Shown in pieces: positions 1 through 5,476 of a DNA stretch of 9,596 nucleotides; within the stretch, counting starts at the first letter, position 1, and each line of letters starts with the position of its first letter. The DNA comes from Spirochaetaceae bacterium (GTDB lineage: Bacteria > Spirochaetota > Spirochaetia > SZUA-6 > Fen-1364), in contig PLNO01000066.1 of the NCBI GenBank assembly GCA_003141795.1, positions 3,973 to 13,568 on the forward strand. The letters are read 5' to 3'. Both the position numbers and the translations under genes were made by a program. The notes under the pieces were generated by a model. That model was not told the DNA's origin and did no database searches. It saw nothing but the letters and a program-made list of their open reading frames with translations.

Positions 1-50
1 GGCCCGGCCAGGGCCGCCATGACCATGAACGCACGCATTGCTGTGCCCAT
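1..50 (-). CDS. Possible 5' end of an exported protein, cut by the window edge
   Basis: On the minus strand an ATG at 50 (with a second in-frame ATG at 38) opens a frame running off the left edge. From 38 it reads MRAFMVMAALAG, which resembles the start of a signal peptide: one arginine followed by a hydrophobic stretch. A TATACT hexamer at 63-58 could be a -10 box, and it would favour the ATG at 38. No good -35 and only a weak Shine-Dalgarno are visible. Only 12-16 codons are present, so the product cannot be named. The call rests on the divergent arrangement with the lipoprotein gene and on the hydrophobic N-terminus. Confidence 0.25.
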   Translation of the reverse strand, partial: MGTAMRAFMVMAALAG

Positions 51-172
51 GGACCCGAGTATACATCCCGAAAGTCACGGATGTGTCACGCCGGAATTGA
101 ATCTCTTGCAACTCTTTCGTGACCTAGGCGTGATCTTCTCTTCGTACCCTTGCTCGCATGGAGGTACTGACA

Positions 173-1168
173 ATGCAGACACGTTTCCTGGCATTGCGCG
201 TCGCCCTGGCGGTCTCCGCCGCTGCGGCGCTGGGGCTGGCGGGGTGTGCCACCAGCCGCGACGCAATGGCAGACGCCGGGATGATGAAGACGGCGCCCAT
301 GAAGAGCGCAATGATGGCGATGGACCCGATGAAAGGCGATCACGTCGCCATCGATCGATTCGGTGCGATGGCTCACCTGCAGATGCGGGACGCCATGAAC
401 GCGCTCCCGGGGCCGAATCAGCCCGTGGACTTCGACAAGCCACCGTTTGTCACGACAGGACTGGGGCCGAAGGGCGAGGTAGTGACGTACTACAACTTCG
501 ACGTGCAGTCCACGACGCCGGCGCCGATCTATGTCCTTTACCGCAAGGGCGAGATGAGCCCCGTGGCCGGCCAGCTGAATATCGTGGACGTGATCCCCGG
601 CGACCCGGGGTACAACGACTTCTGGCAGGTCAACAAGGTCATCGTCCCCGCCGATTACACGGCGAACACCGTCGGCAGCCTGCAGGCAATCAAGGATTCC
701 GGGTACCCGGTGGAGCAGACGACCACCCTCGTGAACTGCCCCATCGTTCCGGACGGTTCCATGGCAACGCACAGGCTGAGCGGGAATGACACTGGGCTGC
801 ACACGGGATGGTATCGCAACAAGATTGTCAGCTACTTCACCTTCGGCGAGTCGCCCCTGGCGGTCGATGCCGACGGCAAGGTGCCGGTCTCTCCCATCTA
901 CGTGGCGTTCAATGTGAACCCGGGGATGGCCGGGGGCGGGCCCGCCTCGGGGTTCAAGATGGTTGTCGGCACCGCGCAGACCCACAACGTCCTGGCCACG
1001 CTGCCGGGCGACATGAACTACTCGCCGCTGTGGTCGGTGCAGGCCTATGACACGATGGATTTCGACAAGGTCATGAACTTGTCATCGGCAATGAGCTCGA
1101 TGGCGGAAGCGGCCGGGGCGGCCACCGTGAACTGCCCCGTGTTCTCGGTGGCACACGGGATGATGTAG
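173..1168 (+). CDS. Methionine-rich lipoprotein with a duplicated domain, function unknown
   Basis: The start is set at the ATG at 173 because GGAGGT (160-165) sits 7 nt upstream; the ATG at 158 overlaps that ribosome site. The 331-residue product has a signal peptide with lipobox LAGC (Cys25), so it should be a lipidated envelope protein. Residues 32-75 hold 11 methionines, including MM pairs and MxxM spacing, a composition seen in some copper-handling proteins. The rest looks like two copies of one domain, about 94-192 and 210-324. Both contain a YY/YF..F strand, PIYV (118-121, 241-244), PGD..Y..(F/L)W.V (142-153, 278-289) and a closing VNCP (187-190, 319-322), with one Cys per copy. I do not recognise a characterised family. 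It stands alone, convergent with the HepT remnant. Metal binding is inference only. Confidence 0.85.
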   Translation: MQTRFLALRVALAVSAAAALGLAGCATSRDAMADAGMMKTAPMKSAMMAMDPMKGDHVAIDRFGAMAHLQMRDAMNALPGPNQPVDFDKPPFVTTGLGPKGEVVTYYNFDVQSTTPAPIYVLYRKGEMSPVAGQLNIVDVIPGDPGYNDFWQVNKVIVPADYTANTVGSLQAIKDSGYPVEQTTTLVNCPIVPDGSMATHRLSGNDTGLHTGWYRNKIVSYFTFGESPLAVDADGKVPVSPIYVAFNVNPGMAGGGPASGFKMVVGTAQTHNVLATLPGDMNYSPLWSVQAYDTMDFDKVMNLSSAMSSMAEAAGAATVNCPVFSVAHGMM

Positions 1169-1181
1169 ACCCGCGGGGAGC

Positions 1182-1211
1182 GGCGGTGCCGGCTGCAACG
1201 GCCGGGCCGCC
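1182..1211. terminator. GC-rich hairpin between convergent genes, possible terminator
   Basis: GGCGG (1182-1186) pairs with CCGCC (1207-1211), and CCGGC (1189-1193) pairs with GCCGG (1201-1205). A TG/G internal bulge and a 7-nt loop complete the structure. It begins 13 nt after the lipoprotein stop and ends 9 nt before the stop of the facing HepT remnant. Neither side has a clear T-run, so it is at best a weak or bidirectional terminator or an RNA 3'-end stabiliser. Confidence 0.35.
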
Positions 1212-1220
1212 TTCCCTCCG

Positions 1221-1514
1221 CTACTGCTTGTCGAGGAACAACGCGACACGGCGATATTGCCACCGGTTCACGAAGTCGCTGTCCGGCACCGGCTGGTCAC
1301 TCGCACCGACGCCGTCAGTGGTGAAGCGGGCCGCGTCTGTCAGGCGGCTTGCAGCCTCGCCGACGACTTCCAGGTTCCGAACGACCGCGTCGATCGTCTT
1401 GCGATCGGAGAGGAATTCCTCCCTCCCCATACCGGCGGTGTATCCAGCGATCCTATCCATTGAATCGAGCATATCCTCTACGAGGAGGCTGTCGGCCCTA
1501 CGCGACCTCAACAC
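1221..1514 (-). pseudogene. Truncated HepT toxin fused in frame to an OmpA-like C-terminal tail
   Basis: The GTG start at 1514 overlaps the end of the MntA gene by 17 nt, as is usual for MntA-HepT pairs, with GAGG six bases upstream. Residues 10-58 follow the HepT (DUF86) N-terminal helices: LLVEDMLDSMDRI, YTAGMGREEFLSDRKT, DAVVRNLEVVGEAASRL. HepT proteins then carry the R-x4-H-x-Y RNase motif in a C-terminal half of about 50 residues, and here that half is missing. From about residue 60 the ORF reads like the end of an OmpA/MotB peptidoglycan-binding domain: DAARFTTDGVGASDQPVPD, a variable stretch, then YRRVALFLDKQ and stop. The 97-residue product should therefore lack toxin activity. I read it as a recombination chimera and non-functional toxin remnant. 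The HepT part is clear; the OmpA assignment is by motif resemblance. Confidence 0.7.
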
Positions 1515-1791
1515 AATCTGCCTCGAGTAGCAGCTTCATCCTGGGCCCAACGGCTCGTGATGAAACCAACTCGACGGGTTCTCCGAGAAGTTTTTCAAGT
1601 TCGTTCGCAAGGCTGACAAACTTCAGCCCGATCGAAGGATCGACATCGACCAGGATATCGATGTCGCTATCTTGTTGCTGTTCACCTCTGGCATAGGAGC
1701 CGAAGAGGGCCATGCGTGTGATAGGAAAACGCGTCTGGAGGTCATGGCGCGCGTCGCGGAGAATGGTCATGACTTCTTCACGGCTTTTCAA
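1498..1791 (-). CDS. mntA: MntA-type nucleotidyltransferase antitoxin
   Basis: This 97-residue minimal nucleotidyltransferase belongs to the MntA family, whose studied members neutralise HepT RNases by AMPylating the Tyr of the toxin's R-x4-H-x-Y motif. The nucleotidyltransferase signature is present: GSYARGEQQQDSDIDILVDVD, with G-S, the R-G turn and the D-x-D metal ligands. It is followed by the family's LxFVxLxxELExLLGxxVELV segment and a C-terminal R(M)KxxLLxE(A)xxV. I chose the TTG at 1791 because the product then opens KSREEVMTIL, as MntA proteins usually do, at normal family length, with AGGA six bases upstream. The ATG at 1767 is an alternative; the frame remains open to 1902 but without family similarity. 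It overlaps the HepT remnant and would have been co-transcribed with it. It appears intact while its partner is broken. Confidence 0.8.
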   Translation of the reverse strand: MKSREEVMTILRDARHDLQTRFPITRMALFGSYARGEQQQDSDIDILVDVDPSIGLKFVSLANELEKLLGEPVELVSSRAVGPRMKLLLEADCVEVA

Positions 1792-2173
1792 AATGGATCC
1801 TGCTTTTATGGAAACACGGAATCGTGCGATGTGCAAGCACGTGCGGCGCTCCGCGTGAGAGTCCCGCGCGAAAGGCCTGGACGACCCAACAGAATCCGAC
1901 ATTCATTCATTTCTTGCTTCGGCCGGCGCTGCGGCCTATCTGGCGATGCAGAGCCGGCCCGGGCTTGGGGCGGCTATTGGCGGTTTACTCGTTGCGTTCC
2001 GACGGTTTGGTGCACCGTCGAAGGTTGCAACTATATGGAACAACTTGGAACAACATACCGCCTCAGGCGCCATGGTTGATGGCTTTCTCACATCTTTTAT
2101 CTCACAGAGCTTTGAACTCTAGCAGAGCATTTTGGCGCAATTCCTCAATTCTTTCTATTATAAGGATTTAAAA
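1792..2173. other. Apparently non-coding, AT-richer stretch between mntA and the tRNA 3' end
   Basis: I see no convincing gene here on either strand. The right-hand end (about 2085-2173) is clearly more AT-rich than the rest of the window and abuts the 3' end of tRNA-Arg. The only local structure found is a short direct repeat, GGAACAAC at 2037-2044 and 2047-2054. Open frames crossing it have no recognisable motifs and no ribosome sites. It could be eroded accessory DNA; a degraded gene cannot be excluded. Confidence 0.4.
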
Positions 2174-2247
2174 TGCCCCAGGGATGACTCGAACATCTGA
2201 CCTACGGTTTAGGAAACCGTCGCTCTATCCAGCTGAGCTACTGGGGC
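2174..2247 (-). tRNA. tRNA-Arg (anticodon CCT)
   Basis: The minus strand folds as a 74-nt cloverleaf. The acceptor stem is GCCCCAG (2247-2241) with CTGGGGC (2181-2175) and discriminator A (2174). A D-arm follows with AGCTCAGCTGGATAGAGC. The anticodon stem is ACGGT/ACCGT with loop TTCCTAA, giving anticodon CCT at 2213-2211, which reads AGG. The variable loop is 5 nt and the T-loop is TTCGAGT. The first T-stem pair is an A-C mismatch, a small oddity. CCA is not encoded: TTT follows the discriminator. A strong promoter lies just upstream. Confidence 0.95.
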
Positions 2248-2263
2248 AGTAACACGGGAAGTG

Positions 2264-2292
2264 ATTTTATCGGCCCGTCCAGCCGCTGTCAA
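2264..2292 (-). promoter_or_regulatory. Sigma70-type promoter of tRNA-Arg
   Basis: A perfect TTGACA -35 (2292-2287), a 17-bp spacer and TAAAAT -10 (2269-2264, 5 of 6 to consensus) precede the tRNA. Transcription would start near 2257, about 10 nt before the mature 5' end. It lies 14 bp beyond the stop of the upstream membrane-protein gene, so the tRNA is probably transcribed independently. Confidence 0.8.
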
Positions 2293-2306
2293 CTAAGGCT
2301 CGCGGG

Positions 2307-2795
2307 TCAACTGGACAGTCTGTTGCTCTCCGGCGGGAAGAACTCGGGAAACCGGTAGAGGGAATGCCCGTGGGGGATGTCGAAGTCGGGGATCGCATTA
2401 CCGGCCCGTACGCAGCGGTCCATGCCTTCCTGCGCATGGTCCAGCGGCACGTTCAGCTCCATCGCCACCTGCGCCACGGTGAGCACTCCCGCGTGCGCTT
2501 TGGCGAGCTTGAGGATCTCCACCGGCAGAAGCGGATCGATTGCCACGGGGGAAGCTGATCCGCGCGAGGCCGTCGAGCGGGTCGAGCGACGGGAGCCCCG
2601 TAGGACACGGATTCCATGCAGGATCGTTTCGCGCAGGTCCCGTCCGACAAGGACCCACGCCCCGGCACCGAACAGGATGAGGCCGGCGAAGTATGCCTCG
2701 AACCGTACGGGGAAGAGGGGGCTCACCCCGACGAGCACGCTCACAGCGCCCAGCCCGACGAGCGTGTATCCGAGGATCTGTGTGGGGTGTTTCAT
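2307..2795 (-). CDS. Two-TM membrane protein with winged-helix-like C-terminus, unknown function
   Basis: The ATG at 2795 is chosen because hydrophobic sequence follows at once and AAAGGA lies just upstream, though the spacing is short (3-4 nt). A longer frame to 2846 would cross the upstream rlpA terminator. The product has 162 residues. Two transmembrane helices lie at about 7-29 and 33-51 with a very short turn. A basic, Ser/Arg-rich linker (52-82) follows, then a cytoplasmic segment, about 88-150. That segment reads like a winged helix: an EILKLAKAHAGVLTV helix, a VAMELNVPLDHAQEGMDRCVRAG helix-turn-helix and a short strand region. This resembles the small helix-turn-helix modules of membrane-anchored sensors, but I do not know a named family. 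It lies 57 bp downstream of rlpA on the same strand, behind a probable terminator. Confidence 0.75.
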   Translation of the reverse strand: MKHPTQILGYTLVGLGAVSVLVGVSPLFPVRFEAYFAGLILFGAGAWVLVGRDLRETILHGIRVLRGSRRSTRSTASRGSASPVAIDPLLPVEILKLAKAHAGVLTVAQVAMELNVPLDHAQEGMDRCVRAGNAIPDFDIPHGHSLYRFPEFFPPESNRLSS

Positions 2796-2814
2796 CGATC
2801 CTTTTCCCGATGGT

Positions 2815-2841
2815 AAGAAGATACCCCGGGCGGGGCCCGAG
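2815..2841 (-). terminator. Intrinsic terminator downstream of rlpA
   Basis: On the minus strand CTCGGGC (2841-2835), loop CCC and GCCCGGG (2831-2825) form a 7-bp stem with one G-U pair. It is followed by GTATCTTCTT, a moderately T-rich tract. It starts 11 nt after the rlpA stop. The next gene starts only 20 nt further on, so some read-through is likely if that gene has no promoter of its own. Confidence 0.5.
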
Positions 2842-2852
2842 ATCAATCAGGC

Positions 2853-3518
2853 CTATGGCTGGGAGACGAACGCGGCAGCCTGGGGAGGAGCGGATCCGCT
2901 GGAGATCTGGGGCGGCTCCGTTTTCTCCTTTTTCACCAGATACTGGGCAAAACCGAGGCCTTCCACCTTTTTCCGCATGTCCGCAAGGTCTTGCGCCGCG
3001 ATCCCCCTGACAGACACACGAACGATACTGAGAGCGGTTTTTTCCATCGTGACGACAAAGCCGGCAGTTTCCAGCACACCGCGTGCCTTCTCCGCGTTGG
3101 GCTCCAAACCGTAGGCGCCGACCTGGATCGCGTACAGGGTCTTGTCGGTCTCGAACCCGACGATGTCCAGGGTGACCCGTGCAACGCCGATGCCCACCAT
3201 CCCGAGTGCGTCGGCCGCGGCACGCGAAAGATCGATGATCCGCCCCTCGACGAAGGGGCCGCGATCGTTGATCTTCACGACGGCGGTCTTCCCGTTGTCG
3301 AGGTTTGTGACGCGCACGAGGGTGCCGAAGGGGAGCGTTTTGTGCGCCGCGGTCATCTCGTTCGTGTCGAAGACCTCGCCGCTGGAGGTGAGCCGGCCGT
3401 GGAACTTGCCGCCGTACCAGGAGGCGATCCCGTCCATCCCCGGATCGGCGGAGGCGATCGTCGCGACAAGCAGCAGCAGGGGGACGGCGAGTCGTTTCAC
3501 TCCTCTGAATATCGGCAT
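2853..3518 (-). CDS. rlpA: RlpA-family septal lytic transglycosylase with SPOR domain
   Basis: RlpA proteins bind denuded septal peptidoglycan through SPOR and, in Pseudomonas aeruginosa, cleave it. From the ATG at 3518 the product has 220 residues. A signal peptide lies at 1-24 (ASA before Asp25) and lacks a lipobox Cys, unlike the E. coli lipoprotein. The double-psi beta-barrel follows (about 30-118) with GIASWYGGKFHGRLTSSGE, AAHKTLPFGT and INDRGPF. The SPOR domain (about 126-198) begins YAIQVGAYG, and a short Pro/Ala tail ends the protein. His59 and Asp85 are 26 residues apart, matching the catalytic His131/Asp157 of the P. aeruginosa enzyme, so activity is expected. The gene follows the phosphatase by 56 bp on the same strand and has a candidate promoter in that gap. 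No good Shine-Dalgarno precedes the ATG; an upstream start is possible but would bury the signal peptide. Confidence 0.92.
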   Translation of the reverse strand: MPIFRGVKRLAVPLLLLVATIASADPGMDGIASWYGGKFHGRLTSSGEVFDTNEMTAAHKTLPFGTLVRVTNLDNGKTAVVKINDRGPFVEGRIIDLSRAAADALGMVGIGVARVTLDIVGFETDKTLYAIQVGAYGLEPNAEKARGVLETAGFVVTMEKTALSIVRVSVRGIAAQDLADMRKKVEGLGFAQYLVKKEKTEPPQISSGSAPPQAAAFVSQP

Positions 3519-3527
3519 GTGGGCAGC

Positions 3528-3557
3528 ACTATAGGGAATAATTGCGGCCTTCGGCAA
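3528..3557 (-). promoter_or_regulatory. Candidate promoter for rlpA
   Basis: TTGCCG (3557-3552), an 18-bp spacer and TATAGT (3533-3528, 5 of 6) form a plausible sigma70 site between the phosphatase stop and the rlpA ATG. Transcription would begin near 3521, only about 3 nt before the ATG. That would make the message nearly leaderless, consistent with the missing Shine-Dalgarno. Confidence 0.45.
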
Positions 3558-3574
3558 GGGGCGCGCCTCCCCGC

Positions 3575-4702
3575 TCACGCAGGGGTGAGCAGCAGCGCGC
3601 TCACGTCGTCGGCGAGGGGCCTGCCCGCTCCCTGACGACGGACCTCGACAAGGAGGTCCGAAAGGGGAGCGTCCCCCCCGTAGCGGGAGAAGAAATCGAT
3701 AATACCGTCCTGTCCGAACTGCCTGCCGTCCGATACTGCCGATTCGAGGATCCCGTCTGTGCCGAGGAAGAGGAACTCCCCCTTTTCGAGGCTGAACTCG
3801 CGCTGGTCGTAGCGGGCGCTTTCCTCCATGCCGAGCATGAGCGAGGGTGCTGTGAGGCTCTCCCTCAGGGAAAAGCCTTCCAAGTGGGGCGTGAAGAGCA
3901 TCCCGCGGGGATGGCCCGCCGCAGCGTAATGGCCCTTGCGGGTCACCGTGTCCCAGCTCACGAGGCAGGCACTTACATAGAAGCCTTCGACATCGACAGT
4001 CTCCAGGAACCCACGGTTGACGGACTCGAGCGCAATGGCGGGATCGCGCGTTTGGGCGAAGGAGGCGTGGAGGAGACTCTTGTATACCATGGTGAAAAGG
4101 GAAGCGGAGATGCCGTGTCCCGTCGCGTCGGCCACCGTGGCGATCAGCGTATGCTCGTCGAGGAAGAACGCCTCGAGGAAATCCCCCCCGATCTCGTCGA
4201 CGGGGACGTAGAGGGTCTCCACCCGCGCGCCGTTGCGGGAGAAGCCCCGCGAGGTGATGGTCCGCCTCTGGATCTCGGCGGAGAGCCTTCGCTGCTGGTA
4301 CTCCTCCCGCATGCCGCGGAACAGCGCGATGGCGCCCGCCACCTTCCCGTCGTGCCCGTGGAGCGGGCCGACGCTGAGGGAGATGGGCAGCGGCTTTCCC
4401 GACGCGGTGTTCATGAGGATCAGGTAGGGCACGGCCCCGCCCTCACCGGAGGCCATGCAGCGCACGAGCGGGCATGCGTCGTTCGTGCACAAGCTCTCGC
4501 CGCTGGTGGTCCTGTGGCCCAGCGCATCGGGCCCTGCGCAGCGCATGCCCAGCATGTCCCTGGACTTGAATCCTGTGAGCTCTTCGGCGGCCCTGTTCCA
4601 GAAGACGATCCGACGTTCCTCATCCACGACGTACATGCCGTCCTGCACCTGATCGAGGAACTCGGGGGTGGAAATAGCCGAAAGCAACGGGTCGTCGCGC
4701 AC
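3575..4702 (-). CDS. PAS-domain PP2C-type (RsbU/SpoIIE) serine phosphatase
   Basis: This is a cytoplasmic signalling phosphatase. Numbered from the ATG at 4723 (382 residues), a PAS domain covers about 20-137 (QDGMYVVDEERRIVFWNRAA, ELTGF). A short linker leads to a PPM/SpoIIE phosphatase domain at about 165-380. The metal-binding acidic residues are all present: Asp181 in EIGGDF, Asp199 in VADATGHG, Asp323 in LGTDGILES and Asp372/373 in ADDVS. It should therefore be active, probably on a phosphorylated anti-sigma antagonist or STAS protein, though none is encoded nearby. The PAS domain holds four cysteines (62, 79, 84, 89) in a SLC....CPL..C arrangement. I prefer the GTG at 4702, preceded by GAGGTG at 8-nt spacing, because a -10-like TATACT abuts the ATG at 4723. 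The protein then loses its first 7 residues. It is divergent from rpiA. Confidence 0.88.
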   Translation of the reverse strand: MRDDPLLSAISTPEFLDQVQDGMYVVDEERRIVFWNRAAEELTGFKSRDMLGMRCAGPDALGHRTTSGESLCTNDACPLVRCMASGEGGAVPYLILMNTASGKPLPISLSVGPLHGHDGKVAGAIALFRGMREEYQQRRLSAEIQRRTITSRGFSRNGARVETLYVPVDEIGGDFLEAFFLDEHTLIATVADATGHGISASLFTMVYKSLLHASFAQTRDPAIALESVNRGFLETVDVEGFYVSACLVSWDTVTRKGHYAAAGHPRGMLFTPHLEGFSLRESLTAPSLMLGMEESARYDQREFSLEKGEFLFLGTDGILESAVSDGRQFGQDGIIDFFSRYGGDAPLSDLLVEVRRQGAGRPLADDVSALLLTPA

Positions 4703-4723
4703 TATACGAGCACCTCGCTTCAT

Positions 4724-4751
4724 AGTATACGTTGCACGTGAATCAATGCAA
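4724..4751 (-). promoter_or_regulatory. Candidate promoter of the PAS-phosphatase gene
   Basis: TTGCAT (4751-4746), a 16-bp spacer and TATACT (4729-4724, 5 of 6) lie in the gap divergent from rpiA. The -10 directly touches the upstream ATG at 4723, so transcription would start near 4717. The first usable start codon would then be the GTG at 4702, just after a good Shine-Dalgarno. A matching rightward promoter for rpiA was not clear. Confidence 0.45.
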
Positions 4752-4765
4752 ACGAAAGGCGAACC

Positions 4766-5473
4766 ATGGCTGACATTGACGGGCTCAAGAAGTCTCTCGG
4801 GACGCAGGCGGTGGACCGATTCGTGCGGGACGGAATGCGGCTGGGGCTGGGGACGGGATCGACGGCGATCTGGGCGGCTCGACGCCTCGGCGGACGGCTG
4901 GTGGACGGGAGCCTGCGGAACGTCATCACCGTCGTCACGAGCCTGCAGACGGAGCTGGAAGCGCGCGCCCTCGGGATCCCCGTGCTGACGATGAACGACG
5001 CAGCCATGGAGGCGGGGCCGGACCTCGTCATCGATGGGGCCGATGAGGTGGACCCCGCGCGGAACCTCATCAAGGGCGGGGGCGGCGCGCTGCTCATGGA
5101 AAAGATCGTCGCGTACGCGTCGAAGAGTTTTCTCGTGATCGTCGATGAGTCGAAGCTCAGCGCCCGGTTGTGCGACAGGTTCGCCATTCCGGTGGAGATC
5201 GTGGCCGATGCATTCGCGCCGGTGCGAAGAAGGCTGCGGGAGATGGGCGGGGAGGTGTCGATGCGTATGGCGGTGCGCAAGGCGGGGCCGGTGGTCACGG
5301 ATCTCGGTAACCTGCTCCTGGACGTCACCTTCCGCGCCCCGTTCGATGCACGGGGCATGGAGGCCGAGCTGAAGCTGATCCCCGGCGTGCTGGAAGACGG
5401 GCTTTTCACGCTCAAGACTCCTCACTTGCTCATCGGTCACTCCGACGGGAGCATCGAGGATCGGCCCGTGTAG
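4766..5473 (+). CDS. rpiA: Ribose-5-phosphate isomerase A
   Basis: RpiA interconverts ribose 5-phosphate and ribulose 5-phosphate in the non-oxidative pentose phosphate pathway. The 235-residue product is slightly longer than E. coli RpiA (219). It carries the phosphate-binding GLGTGSTA (27-34), DGADEVD (90-96), KGGGGALLMEK (103-113) and VDESKL. Asp90, Asp93, Lys103 and Glu112 match the spacing of the E. coli catalytic residues Asp81, Asp84, Lys94 and Glu103. The ATG at 4766 has AAAGG 7-10 nt upstream. It is divergent from the PAS-phosphatase and convergent, with a 3-bp gap, with a small ORF. Confidence 0.97.
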   Translation: MADIDGLKKSLGTQAVDRFVRDGMRLGLGTGSTAIWAARRLGGRLVDGSLRNVITVVTSLQTELEARALGIPVLTMNDAAMEAGPDLVIDGADEVDPARNLIKGGGGALLMEKIVAYASKSFLVIVDESKLSARLCDRFAIPVEIVADAFAPVRRRLREMGGEVSMRMAVRKAGPVVTDLGNLLLDVTFRAPFDARGMEAELKLIPGVLEDGLFTLKTPHLLIGHSDGSIEDRPV

Positions 5474-5476
5474 GGC

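Noticed and set aside
86..985. Long minus-strand frame opposite the lipoprotein gene (299 codons)
   Set aside because: It is a high-GC shadow: Arg/His/Gly-rich with no motifs and no ribosome site, while the plus strand has a lipobox, a Shine-Dalgarno and internally repeated domains.
1186..1902. Plus-strand frames opposite mntA and the HepT remnant
   Set aside because: The family motifs (GSxARG...DxD, HepT helices) are on the minus strand. The plus frames are Ser/Arg-rich without ribosome sites.
3542..4741. Plus-strand frame of 399 codons opposite the PAS-phosphatase
   Set aside because: The minus strand encodes a clear PAS and PP2C protein with all metal ligands; the plus frame has no family motifs.
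4724..5440. N-terminal extension of the phosphatase frame through rpiA, up to 5440
   Set aside because: The extension is antisense to rpiA, whose active-site residues are all conserved. The extension has low-complexity composition, and the PAS domain begins after 4702.
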